In this document: positions 24,165 to 36,879 of the stretch, piece by piece
How the letters are laid out: the number at the start of each line of letters is the position of its first letter
How positions within the stretch are numbered: the stretch's first letter is position 1
NCBI RefSeq assembly: GCF_042242105.1
Contig: NC_092029.1
Span: forward strand, 4,385,885 to 4,449,884
Length of the DNA stretch: 64,000 nucleotides
Direction of reading: 5' to 3'
Source: Pempheris klunzingeri
Lineage: Eukaryota; Chordata; Actinopteri; Acropomatiformes; Pempheridae
Notes under the pieces: generated by a model
What the model was told of the DNA's origin: nothing
The model's database searches: none
The model's input: the letters and a program-made list of their open reading frames with translations, nothing else
Translations under genes and position numbers: made by a program

Positions 24165-24730
24165 AATCTTCAACCACGCCCAGGTTTGTTTCTTACAGAA
24201 TTTGTCTCCTTGTACTTAGCAATGATGCAACGTACAGCTGTTCTAGACACTGTAAAACACCTAGAAATTGCAGTATAGCCTTCCCCTCTCATTATGAGCC
24301 TCCACTATCTTCTCTCTGAGCTCAAGAATGATTTCCTTTGTCTTTGGCATGGTGAGTAAGAGTAGTCCCTCTCAATAATGTGTTCAAGTGCCCTGTTTGG
24401 AGTCCCTTAAGTAAAGCTCAATGCTGATTGAATGCTCAGGTGTTGCTAGGAAGCCAATTGACTGCACAGGTGTGGTTTGAGAGCTGATTGGTTGATTAGG
24501 TGTGTTTTGAAAGCAAAAATTCACATGGGGGCTAATGTTTTTGACCACCCCATTTTTCACTACATTTGATATAAAGCAAGCCTAAAAATTTAGTTTACAT
24601 TCCAAAATGTACCAAAAGCTACTAAATAGCACTGGTGAATGTGTGATTATATCAAGTTTTATCAATGATGCAAACATTGGGCAGAATTTTAGGAAAATTC
24701 CTGGGGGGCTAATCATTTTAACCTCAACTG
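24165..24730 (-). mobile_element. Truncated Tc1-like DNA transposon, 5' part
   Basis: Read on the - strand, the element starts at 24730 with CAGTTGAGGTTAAAATGATT followed by a run of C, flanked by TA at 24731-24732, the Tc1/mariner target dinucleotide. A second, related direct repeat (GGTCAAAAACATTAGCCCCC) lies about 175 bases inside at 24525-24552, giving the IR/DR layout of this group. A transposase start follows at 24350, with MPKTKEIILELREKIVEAH and, further on, AISRCFTVSRTAV and NKPGRG in shifted frames: the paired helix-turn-helix region up to the GRPR-like linker. The catalytic domain and the other terminal repeat are absent. In-frame stops show it is dead. It lies inside a 5' intron of tdrd6, in antisense. 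Confidence 0.85.
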
Positions 24731-25355
24731 TATATAGCTTCAGTATCCCTTCCTCTCAGTTTTCAAATGCATACAGTTTATTAACAGTACTGTGAATCTC
24801 TTTTTAAACTTGTTTTGGCGTCATGTTTTTAGATTTCCCTCTGCATCGCTCTCAAAAAGTTTTTTGCAAGCTCCTTTGAACATCAAAAACCAGAACAAGA
24901 ATCAGGACACAGTAAGTATTTTGGCATACGGCAGCGTTTTCCCACCTCCACAAACCAATTTCCTGGAAGAAATCCTGAAAAGCACTGTGCACATTTGTGT
25001 GTTGGTATTTCACTTGTTTGCTGTAGGAATCTACCCTAATTCCTGACCTGTGGATCACTTTTTTTTCAGTGATTTCTGAGGCTGTAGTTTGTAAATTATC
25101 TAGTTTATCATCTTTCTTCTTCTACGTGGAATTAGTTTGTAGCTATTCTTTGTCTTATGTGAAAATTGTTAGTTCCACTTGCAACACTAATTGTCCTACA
25201 AAATACAGGTGAACAGGAATTCTGTGAGTGAGTGGCAGTGTTGAGTTTAATGTGTGTTTGTTGTGTTTGTTTTCCAGATAACATCCAGTGCCCACACAGC
25301 TGTGTTGATGAGAGGTGACAAATCATGGGTAGCTGGACTTCATGAAACTGCCAAA

Positions 25356-28300
25356 ATGTCTTCAATCCTTGGACTCCCTACACGAGGATCAGACGTAACG
25401 ATTCACATCGCCAAAGTCCACTTGCACCCCCTTTGTGTGCTTGTGGAGTTCTGGGGGAAATTTTGCCAGGACAGGATAGCAGACTATGAGTGCCTGGCCA
25501 AAGACATTCAGTATCCTGGAAACGTGTTTCAAGAGTTTGAAGGGTATCCTAGTGACCAGTGCTTGGTTGAGGTAGATGGCACTTGGTACAGGGCCCGCAT
25601 AGTCTCAAGAAATGGCTTGAAATACAGTGTGTTTCTCATTGACAAAGGGGTGACCTGTAGCACCACTACAACTAAGCTGGCATGGGGTAAGAAAAGCCAC
25701 TTCCACCTGCCACCTGAAGTGGAATTTTGTGTCCTAGCCAATGTGTTACCTCTCTCACCTGAGAACAGATGGTCTCCAGTGGCATTTGACTTTCTGAAAT
25801 CTCTCTCTGGGAAGTCTGTGAAGGCACATGTACAAGATGTGCTGGTGCAACACAGAACTTTTGTCCTGCACATCCCTTGCATATCTAAACAAATGTATGA
25901 GATGGGAATTGCCAGGAAGCTGTCTACAGACGTTTTCCTGGACTCTGTCCTTATGTCACTGCAGTCCCATAGTGGAACTGAAGCGTCTCCAGACAATCGG
26001 CAGACCTTCGTTGGAGCAGGTGAGCGACTGCACAAGCAAGAGTTCTTCATGTACCCAGAGCTGCCTGCAGGAACTGTGGAGACCGTCATAGTGACAGATG
26101 TAACAAATCCGCAGCGGATTTTTTGCCAGTTGAGGGTGTTCTCCCAAGAGCTGAAGAAACTTTCTGAGCAAATCACACAGTGCTATGAGGGCAGAATGAC
26201 CAATTGCATTGTAGGTCCAGAAATGATTGGGTTTCCATGTGCTGCAAGAGGAAGTGATGGCAGGTGGTACCGCTCTGTTCTACAACAGGTATTCCAAGCC
26301 AACAAAGTGGTGGAAGTGTTGAATGTTGACTATGGAACAAAACAGTTTGTTCAAGTTAAGAACGTAAGACCTCTGGCTGCAGAGTTCTTCAGGATGCCTG
26401 TTGTGACTTACATCTGCTCCCTCCATGGAATCATTGACAAAGGGGTTGGATGGACATCGAGTCAGATCGAATATCTCAGGACACTTCTTCTGTGCAAGAC
26501 GGTGATTGCCAAATTTGAGTACCAAAGCATCTCTGAGGGTGTTCACTATGTCACGCTGTACGGGGATGAAAACACAAACATTAACAACTTGTTTGGTTCC
26601 AAGGAAAGCTACTCGCTGGAGTGTGAAAAAACACTTGGAGATTATGCCATCCGCACCACTGCTTACAGCCGCCAGCATTCAGCTCTGCAAAAAAGAAATC
26701 AAAGAAAGATGCTAACTCCTGGACAGGCTGCAGAAGAAAAGGAAGGGAAAGAAACAACTGTGAACTTGCCAGCTGAAGACCCCTTTCTTAACTCCTCACA
26801 TGTGGCAGTTGTTCAGCACGTGTCTGACCCATCAGAGTTTTGGGTCCAAATGCAGAACCACACAAAAGAGTTGGATGAACTTATGGATAGTATCTACCAT
26901 CTCTACAAAGATTCAGTGAATAAAGATGTGGTGAGGAATCCAACTGTTGGGCTCTACTGTGCTGCCAAGGCAGAAGATGGTGACTTCTACAGAGCAACTG
27001 TGGCTGAAGTTGGTGAGAGACAAATCAAGGTGTTCTTTATTGATTATGGAAACACCGAAGTGGTTGACGGAGATAATGTCAGGGTCCTTCCTGACAAGTT
27101 CAAAAAGCTGCCACACCTAGCACTGAAATGCACCCTGGCTGGTGTCAGGCCGAAAGAAGGAAGATGGAGTCGTACTGCCTGTGAGTTTTTCATCAAAGCG
27201 GTCAAAGATAAAGTACTAAGAGTACATGTGACAGCAAAATATGATGAGGGCTATGTTGTCCAACTAACAGATCCTGAAGCTTATGGAGAAAAAGATCTCA
27301 CCACACTGATGTGTAGTTCTGGTTTTGCTGAAAGGACTGAGCTACAGAGACAACCCAAACCCAAAATGACCACTCATCCTGCCATTCTTCCTCCCATACC
27401 ACTTCCAGATACCAGACTCTCAGGACTGTGCACGAACAATGGGATGTCTTTCCAGACCCCAAACACAACAGGCCCTGCCCGTAATGAAAGAAGAATTCCT
27501 TCATTCAAGGAGCACATGTTTCCCATTGGAAGTGTTCTTGATGTCAATGTCTCCTACATTGAAAGCCCAAATGATTTCTGGTGCCAGCTTGTACACAATG
27601 CTGGGCACTTGAAATTGCTCATGCATGACATCCAGGCTTATTATGCAGGAAGTAAATTTCAGCCTCTTGTAGATACTGCTTGTGTTGCTTGTCACCCTGA
27701 TAATGGAATGTGGTACAGGGCCCTTGTAATTCACAAACATGAAACGCCTCATGTGGACGTGTTGTTTGTTGACTACGGCCAGACAGAGATGGTCTCCCTC
27801 TACGACCTGAGGAGGATCTGCCCCGAATTCCTCGCTCTGCACGGCCAAGCCTTTCGATGCAGTCTGTTAAACCCTGTTGACCCCACGTCTGCCACAAATG
27901 AGTGGAACGACGAAGCAGTGGCAAAGTTCCAAAACTTTGTGGAAACTGCTGCATCCAACTTTGTGATTTTGAAGTGCACCATATATGCTGTTATGTACAG
28001 CGAGCAGAAGATAGTTTTCAACATTGTGGATCTCGAAACTCCCTTTGAGAGTGTGTCCACCAGTATGGTCAATCTAGTCAAGAGCATGCCTCCCAAGAAG
28101 GCTGGTGGGCCATCTTTTCGACTGGACACGTACTACTACTCTACGCACAACGTCAAAACTGGAACAGAGGAAGAGGTCACAGTGACATGTGTGAACAATG
28201 TCCGCCACTTCTACTGCCAGCTCGAGAGGAATGCTGATGTGATAAAAGATCTCAAGATCAAAGTGAGCAATCTGTGCCATCAGCTAGAGAATGTAAAGCT

Positions 28301-31300
28301 CCCAACAGTGTTTGGAACTTTGTGCTTTGCTAAGTACACTGATGGGCAGTGGTACAGGGCACAGATCAAGGCCACTAAGCCAGTGATTCTGGTTCACTTT
28401 GTGGATTATGGTGACACTATTGAAGTGGAAAAATCGGACTTGCTTCCAGTTCCCAGGGAGGCTAATGACATCATGTCTGTGCCTGTGCAAGCAGTTGTAT
28501 GTCGTCTCTCTGATGTCCCTGCTGATGTTCCCAACGCGGCAAACAGCTGGTTTGAGACAAATGCTACAGAATGTAAATTCCGAGCACTGGTGGTGGCACG
28601 AGAACCTGATGGGAGACTGCTGGTTGAGCTGTATCACGGAAACACTCAGATTAATTCAAAGATTAAGAAAATGTTTCAGATTGAGATGCACACAGAGGAG
28701 CAGGTTTTATTCCAGAGTCGGAGAGCACTCGAGGCTTCAGCAAACTTTGGACAAAAGACTACAAAAGCTGTCCCTAAACAAGCTGCAGAAGTGGAAGATC
28801 ACACACAGGCCATCAAGAAAAATCTCTCTGCCCCAAAACCAGCATGTCAAATGAGGGATGCCGACATAAATCTACATTCTGCTCGGAAGCCATTCCAGAA
28901 GGTCAAGGCTTTTCCATTAGAGCTGTACAGACCACCTCACCAAAGGCAACCATGTGGAAAGACACCAGGCAATACTGGAAATGGTTCTGATCTGGCCGGC
29001 ACCCATATCAAACCAAGAAAAGAGAGTATTCCCACGGACACCAAACAGCTCATCGAGTCCAAGTCACCTGGCACAGAATGTCAGAAGGAAAACCGTGTTG
29101 AGAAACTCCCCAAACTTGCAGACCTACCCTCAAAATCCATCACATCAGGTATGGAAGCTGATGTTTATGTCTCACACTGCAACAGCCCATCTAGTTTCTA
29201 TGTACAGCTTGTCCAAGAGGAGGATGAAATATTCTCCCTAGTGGAAAAGCTCAATGATCCCCAATTCACCCCCAAAACTGGTGACATCATAGATGTCCAT
29301 CCAGGTGACCTTGTTCAAGCAGAGTTTGCAGATGATTCCTCGTGGTACCGAGCAGTTGTAAGAGAAATCCACAGTAACACAATGGCTCTCGTTGAGTTTA
29401 TTGACTTTGGAAACACATCAATGGTGCCAATTTCCAAGATGGGCAGACTCCATAAGTCTTTCTTGCTACTTCCTTTATACAGCACACACTGTATGATGGG
29501 AAATACTCTTGGAAAAGATGTGCTGGATCCAGAGGAGGTGTCAGCTTTCAGAGAAGACATCGGTGGTAATGCAGAAAAGGTACTCAATTGCCGGTTCATC
29601 AGGCAGTCAGGATCTGTGTGGGAAGTCAGGCTCAGAGACAGTGGTATGAATCTTTTGTGTGAAGCACCTGTTAGATGCACAACTGATGGCTCAACAGTCG
29701 CCTCAGAGAAACTTGAGCTTGAAGTTGAAGAAAAATCTGCCCAGGACTCTGACATCAGGCAAATGCTGGAGGACTCACAGGAATCGATAGTGAACTCCAG
29801 TTCTCTCCGTTACCACCGCCGAGAGTTTTCAGAGGGTCAAAAGTTAGAGGTCTACATCACAACTACAAATGATGTTCAGACATTTTGGTGTCACACTGCG
29901 GACTCAGAAGAGCTTGATCAGATAACCTCAAGTGTTGCAGAAGTTATGAATGCAGCTGTTCTCAAACATACTGACCCACAGTCTCTCTCCCTTGGCAGTC
30001 CATGTATTGCTCTCCTTTCAAACGATCAGCTTTGGTACCGTGCAGAGGTCATTGACAAAGATGGAGACGATCTGTCTGTGCTCTTTGTGGACTACGGAAA
30101 CAAGTCCAGAGTCAATGTTACAGATGTGAGGGAGGTGCCCCCTGACCTGATGGAAACTCCTCCACAGGCATTTCTGTGTGAGCTTGAAGGTTTTGACGCT
30201 TCACGTGGATGCTGGGACAGTGGTGCAGTCAGCAAATTATCAGCACTTACAACAGACAAAGTGTTACAGCTGACTGTCACTAGAGTAACAAGGCAGGAAG
30301 GAAAAATCAAATGCCTGGTGCAGGTGGAATGTGAGGGCCAGGTGATAAACGAAACACTGAAAACCTGGTGGAAGACGTCTGTGACAGGAAACCAAGCTGG
30401 TGCAGTTGGACAGACCACTTCATATGAAACGCCACAGCAGTGTGCCTCGACTGTGAACGAGACTGCACTACCTGAGGATCAACTAGCGTATCCCCAAAGC
30501 CAAGAAATGGATATTGCTGCAGCTTGTGTTCACTCTCAGACAGACCACACTGAAGAGCAGAGTGCTGGCGAGCTTGTTGACCCTCACACAGCAGGTGAGG
30601 TCCCAAAACTAACAAGTAGTCCAAAGCACAATAAAAGCTCTGAAGAGTCTCTTCTCTTTGAGTCTGTGGCAGAAGAAGAAAGGGATCTGATTGTGTCAGA
30701 ATGCAACATGACCACTGGGCCTCAGAGACTGAGTACAGCAGAGACCCTGAGAGAAGCTGGTTCCAATGAAGGGGAGAATATAGTCTCCACAACGGTGGTC
30801 TCTCAAACTGAACCCAAAGACAGTTTGCCAGGTGATCGCAGCACAGATGAAGCCAAATTACCTCCACTGGATAACAAAGATGACCAAGGTGTTTTGACTT
30901 TTGAAGAGGAGAGCGCTTCAGCGTCAGACACTATTAGTCCAGATGACTTAAATACTCAGTTGGCCATAGATGAGTCGGACGTGGCATCGACTGACTTGGA
31001 GTCTCTGCCTGAAGAGGTGAATAACCGCAGCGTGGAAAGCATCATTAACTTCATCAATATTTCTGGTAAGAAACAAGTGAATTTTTCCTTCTATTTTTGT
31101 TTGTGTAGTAAACAATATGGTGTATTTCTAGCCCATCAAAGAAGCAGCTAAAAGTAAATTGGTTTATGGAAAGTAACGTGACACCTGATGGTCACCTGTT
31201 AGGACATGGTCAGTGATTGTGTGAAGATATTAAGTTAATTTGTTGCTTTTTTTTTTTTTTTCCCCTTTTATTTCCAGATACAACTGAGGAAAGACATGAG

Positions 31301-34300
31301 AGCAAGAACAACAGTACAAGGGATAATTCTCTTAGCATGACAACTGTGAAAATGGTAAGTTGTGTGGTTTTTTATGAGAGAATGATCTCACTGACTTGAG
31401 GGTAGATGGACTTGATGAAATCTAATTGGGTGTCGTGTTCTTCTAAAGGTTCCCCGTGAAGCTGTTTGTCACAGAGAGAGCATTGATCTGTTTGAGACAA
31501 CTGATAAGATTACTGAAGACTTACAGCAGGTATGTGAAGTCATTTATCACTTCACACTAAACATAAAAGTACTTTCTTCTTTGTAAAAGTTAAACCAGAG
31601 AACACATTTTATAGGTTTGGTGTGATTTGCTGCTATTGAGCTGTACTTCCTCTCCAGTCAAAAGCACACAGTGAGATGAGGTCTTCTGGTGCTCCATGTT
31701 TCAAAACACAAGGAAAAACTAGTAATAGATAAAATAATTGCATGGACATTATTTTTTTTTAAATCCCTCACTGTCTCTTGTGTGTTGTCTTGTAGATTCA
31801 GACAGAATTGGAGCTTCCCCCCTGTGTGCGTCCTGTGTTTGGTAAGGGGTTCCCTGACTCTAACCCTGCAACACACCTACACCTCCGGCTCACTATATGT
31901 TGATGCTGTGGTGTGATTGTCTTCACAGATGCTCCTACAGAGCATGAAATTGAAGCTGGAGATGGTGTCACAAAGGAAGAGGTGCCATGTGTTGCCACAT
32001 ATGTCGAGGTAATGTTACATAAATAGTTTAAATAGTCATGTTTGGTGGTGTTCTGAGACAGTATTGACATTTGAGGCCTCAGGTGATGGATAATCTTTTT
32101 GTTTTAGAATGACTCAAAGACTGAAGAGGACACCTTGGCACATCACAAGGATACGTATTCAGGTTTGATGACAGCATCTCAGGATATTTGTTTGCCAAAA
32201 TGAATTGTTGGTTTTAAAACCTCAGGCTTCTGCTTTTTTATTCTTGTGTGCAATAGAAATGCAGAAATGCAAACATTCCCTATTGGGTCAAATAGTTACG
32301 AAGTAGTAAAACACAGTGGTAGGCAGGGCCATTTTTGGAATAAGGAAACCAAGCAAATCATTTTAATCTCATTCAGTTGTGCTCTTGTCTTTTCATAAGC
32401 AGGAAAAAAGCACTCCGAAGCATTTATGTAACACATTAGTTCTCTGCCTAAATAATCTCTTTTTGTCTGCAGCCTTGTTAGCTGTCACTGACACAGCCGC
32501 CAGTGAGCCAAACATCTGCTCCGCTCCCTCTCAAAACTTGGTAATGAGTTTGTATCCACAGATTTCTAAAGTCAAACTGCAAAACCTGCGACATCTGATG
32601 TGTGAATTTTCTCTTCATTGCTTCTCAGGGTGATGATATTGAAGAGGCCTGTTTGACAGAAGTCTGCACAGGTCTCACACTCCACTGTTAATCTTATCAC
32701 TTACATTCAGCATCTCTTCTCAGTACGCACTGTGCTATCAATAATTTGTTTTTTGTCCTTTGCACTGCAGATCCAAATGAGCCAAGTGATGGCAGGGAAA
32801 TCACCAGTGCAACAGATGATGGTCTCAGCAGTATGACAGCAGAGGAAATGGTAATTTGCATCACACTGAGTTTCCCCATGCGAACTATACACACCTGCAG
32901 TGTTATTCTGGGCCTCGAGCTCTGTGGTATAGCGACAGTGCAGAGCAGATAACACAGAATTCATTTAAACCTAAGAGGCTATTCAGAGCTGAATACTGTA
33001 GAATTTGTTATACTGTTGTGAATAAAGGCCTGTTGCTCCTCTTGTATGTAAAGTACTATACATGCAGTTATGTTTATTCATTGTGTGTGAAATTATCTTT
33101 ACTTTAAAATGTCTTAAATTTTAGGTCCACAATGAATCGATGGCTCCTTATAGGGAGCTGCCTCAGGAACTAGTGCTTGGTGAGTCATTTTTAACACAAC
33201 ATGTATAATACACCATGAAACGGGCAATAATAAATACTGCAGGTTGGACTAAAGGTGAGGCCAAGACTCTTCATTAAAGGATAACTCTGGTGTTTTTAAA
33301 CTGGTAGGTACAAAAACATTTGGAATTGGTCCAGTATTTTGTGTCCACCTGCAGCTGAGAGCAGCCAGTGAATGAGCTGCTGTAATCCTTCAGGGCACCT
33401 GATCAGAGTACGTCCACTAAAACTGCTTGTTTTTGCCACTGACAGTGTGAGATTGTTATTCTAAGGGTCTGACAACATTACAGGAAGGATCCCTACAGAG
33501 ATGTTTAACCAGACACAGCTGTTGCATTGTGCTATTCAAATCAGACTCCATAAACAAAAACATTTTACCTTGCAGGACACAGGAGATCTACTGCTGCCTC
33601 AATTTGTTTAGTTTATTTATGTTATTGTGTGTTACAGCAGTTGGATCCACTCTAACCCTATAAGACACCAAAGTCACACAATAACAGACTGAGACAGTTT
33701 GTAAAATTAGGGGTTTTGTCAGTGGAGTCTGGTGGCTTGAACCAAGTGATATAACAACTTCTGGCTAAACAAAAGGGATCTTACAGGTCTCTCTCTGTAG
33801 GGAGCGTTTTCATAACGTTGTCAGGCGCTTAGAATGACATCCTGAGTCTGTCTGTCGACTGACTTTGATCAGGTGCAGTGGTTCTGAAGGACGGCATTAC
33901 AGCCTGTCCTTGGCTGCTGGCTAAGACGATCTACTGGACCTGTTCCATTAGCAGTCACTTCAAACCCAAAATATGTAACAAAGGGGCCCAGGTTTGAAAA
34001 TATATTCTGGTTTGCTCCATCATCTTGATTGTTTAGATGTGAAGTTGGACTGTTGAACATTTTTTCCACATCCCTCTTCTTGGTTGTGTTTGCATTCTTT
34101 CTTTAGTATATTTCATTGTGGCCAACTGCTTATTAAAAACACTAACATGTGATATTTGTGTCACCTCTTTGTATTTGCAGCTCTGCCATCTGACACTGAG
34201 CCACAAAGCCACATAGTTCCCTGTCCAGATTTGGTAATAGATCATATAAATGTGATAAATAATCAACACAATCTGTAAAGTAAACATCGCATCACTGACA

Positions 34301-35583
34301 TGTTGCTGCTTCTTAGAGTAACCTGATAGAAGAGGTGACCTGTCTCGTCGGAGAGATCTGTCTGAAGGACGTCTGCAGAGGTATCACACTGGATGAACAA
34401 GCAGCCATGTGTTTCAGTTCATATCTTAAATGAATTTTCATTAAACCTCTTATTTAGTGCCTAAATAAGTCTGCTCGTCAGTGTTAACACTGATCCCAAC
34501 AGACAGGTTTGACAGGAAACTTAATCGCACTGAGTGCAGAAACAGACCCACACTCTGCTGGTCTGTCAGCCTGATTATTCTGATTCCTCCATGTTCTTTC
34601 AGACGCACAAAAAGACGACACACAGGACAGTGAGCAGCTGGTGCATACGCCCCCCGAGCAAAAAGAGGTAACTGTGTGCAAAAAAAGATGCTTTTTGATG
34701 GCTGAGTTAATTCTAACATAGGAAGTTAAAAGGGTTTGATGTCCAAATGTGTAGAGACAACTTTGACAGATGGACAGAGGGTGTCTGGAGGTGTAAGTAG
34801 CTGTAGACTGAGTGACATTACACGGTGTTGATTAGACACTCATATGCTGCTGGGATGTTCAGCATGTAAACACAGTGTCCTGGCTGCAGAAACCTGGATA
34901 ATCTTAGCTTTGGGAGATCTGGAGTACTGATAGACACCAGGATACTGTTGCATGCTATCTGGGTTGCTTCTGGTACAGAACATGGTGGCTGAGATGATGA
35001 AAAACCAAGACTGCCAACACTGCACACAAATGGTCAGAGACCTGGATCTAGTGTGAATCATGTGGGATATGATTAACCAGCTTTTTAATATTCCATGTAA
35101 ACAACATATTCCTAATAACATCCAAACCAGGGATACTAATGTGGAATTCAAGTGTCTAAACTCTAATTTGTTGATGATTTTTCAGAACTTCAGTGATGAA
35201 GAAATGTCAACCTCTTTTGATGATGGTAAGTGGTATTAATTATTGATCTTACAAATATATATGTTATGGGTGAAATTAAACAGTCTTGTAGCAGTGGGAT
35301 ACATCAAAGACTACAAATCTGAAGAACCTTCTCATCGGTCTCTCTGCCATTTTTAAACTTGGGTCCTGATTTTTGTCATTAAAGTGAAGTGAACAGAGTC
35401 CTTTTTCATCTGCTGTCAGGCTTTGAGGCACTGCTCCATCTTGTGTGATGTGTGTTGGGTGCAACACCAAATATTTTCTTTCCTTCCTTTTTAGACGGCC
35501 AGCTGTCGAGGATAACTCATCTCTCCCTGATCATTACTGATGGGCCTGCTGATCTCCTGCCTGAGCAGCAGCCAGAGGAGTGA
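25356..35583 (+). CDS. tdrd6: Tudor domain-containing protein 6
   Basis: Germ-granule scaffold whose Tudor domains bind dimethyl-arginine tails of Piwi and Vasa-type proteins; zebrafish Tdrd6a also works with Bucky ball in germ plasm. Coding exons: 25356-31065 (exon from 25278), 31278-31354, 31449-31529, 31796-31841, 31929-32008, 32108-32162, 32473-32540, 32629-32671, 32771-32850, 33125-33179, 34181-34233, 34317-34380, 34603-34667, 35186-35225, 35495-35583. Total is 2201 residues; human is about 2096. Start MSSILGLPTRG was chosen because it aligns with the mammalian N terminus; an in-frame ATG at 25308 is also in the exon. Seven Tudor cores have F/WYR at residues about 76, 302, 542, 784, 997, 1328 and 1559; six continue to D-Y/F-G. 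The first has IDKG instead. The C terminus is acidic and low in complexity. pla2g7 is the neighbour in mammals too. Confidence 0.96.
33276..34012. mobile_element. Foldback (long inverted repeat) element in a tdrd6 intron
   Basis: Left arm about 33276-33510; right arm about 33784-34012 is its diverged reverse complement. Matching blocks include CACCTGATCA near both inner ends, ATTCTAAG..CTGACAAC and TCCCTACAGAGA. Together with the opening AAAGGATAACTC this is a pattern I recognise from percomorph repeats. The arms are about 230 bases with a roughly 270-base centre and no coding capacity. It is probably a non-autonomous DNA element; family is unknown to me. It fills most of the 1 kb intron between coding exons 10 and 11. 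Confidence 0.6.
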
Positions 35584-36020
35584 CGACCGTTTCCTCCATG
35601 TGCCTCAGATGGAAACGAATCAAGTGCACATGATTTTAAGTTTTATCAGACGGGTTCAAGTTCAGTTTTGTTCTTTGTTGTTTGTTCTCTAAGTGCTCAT
35701 TGGCACCCTGGGTTTATTATTTCACTGTTCCTATTGAAAAACAGCCACCTGGTGAAAAGTACCTCTGTCCAGGAAAACTTGTTGGTACATAATAGGAGTT
35801 TGTTGTCGGCGTCCGTGTGCTCGCTCAGCGTTAACTTGGAGCTCTGTTGTGTTTCAGATCTGTTCTGATAAACTGCCACATAATTCTTTGGGAGTACTGA
35901 ATCTTTTGTTGAACGTAAAAGACTAATTTGAATGGCTGTCAGGAGAAATGCAGCAGTTTTCAAGAAAGTTTTCTGTATTTTGTGTGGATGCACACGTTGT
36001 GGATATCTTTATGTTGGCAC

Positions 36021-36026
36021 AATAAA
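36021..36026 (+). terminator. tdrd6: tdrd6 polyadenylation signal
   Basis: AATAAA 440 bases after the tdrd6 stop codon and the first such hexamer there. The 3' UTR is therefore about 35584-36045. Confidence 0.65.
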
Positions 36027-36045
36027 TATCATTACAGATTCATAG

Positions 36046-36860
36046 AGGCGACTCGTGGTTTTTACCCGTATTTTAACTACATCTAAAAAGGAAAATATAG
36101 CTTTATAGCTTCCAAGGAGTTAAAGTCGGCAGATGTTTCTGACATGATTGAACTTTTTTTGTTGTACTGTTCTTTCTCTCTTTTTGACTTTCTCTCTTTC
36201 AAACGTACCAGAGGATGGAGTGAATGTTTGAGGTCTGGTGTCCGTGGAGACAGTGAAAATATTTAATTTTACTAGTTGGAGCAGGACGTTTGTATTTAGT
36301 CGGCTTTGTTTCATTAAAATAGGAACCGGAGGAGTTTTCCTTTTCACCATTCAGAGTGAAAAGCACAAACGCTTTTCAGATTGATGATCAATAAGCTTGT
36401 TCTTAGTGTGTCTGGAGTAGTTAGTCATATTCAAAGGTTTTCGTTTTAGCGAAAGGTCCCATATTCTGCTCAAGTTCATACTTGGACGTCCTGCTCGAAT
36501 GGGTTTATTCTTCTCATACCAGACACGGCTGCTGCAGCTGTTTTCATCCTCTGAACGCTCCGTCATGTGACCAGGAGCTGGCGTTTGAGGAAAAAAACGA
36601 TGGGGGACAGCGAGGTGGATTCAGTGGGGGTCAATCGGCCCGCTGAAGGACTTGAGGTCACATGAGGAACAACATCCCCTTCTGACTTCATAGAGAGTAC
36701 CAAATCTAAAAGCTGCACTTCCTCACTTTTACTGAAAGTCTGGGGAAGAGAAACAAAGCGGCGGCCTCCAGGCACACTGGGGACACATTTATGTGACATT
36801 AAAGAAAAGCACTTCACATCATAAAGGACTTTTTAAATAAGTTGGCACAAAATGTATTCG
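36046..36860. other. Intergenic gap between tdrd6 and pla2g7 (tail to tail)
   Basis: About 0.8 kb of unique-looking sequence with no convincing open frame or repeat. Confidence 0.6.
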
Positions 36861-36873
36861 TATACAAACCAGA

Positions 36874-36879
36874 TTTATT
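36874..36879 (-). terminator. pla2g7: Probable pla2g7 polyadenylation signal
   Basis: TTTATT on the + strand (AATAAA on the - strand), about 700 bases beyond the pla2g7 stop codon. Confidence 0.5.

Noticed and set aside
25529-30867. Many open frames on the - strand and in other frames inside the large tdrd6 exon
   Set aside because: Shadows of a long conserved coding exon; the + frame has seven Tudor repeats.
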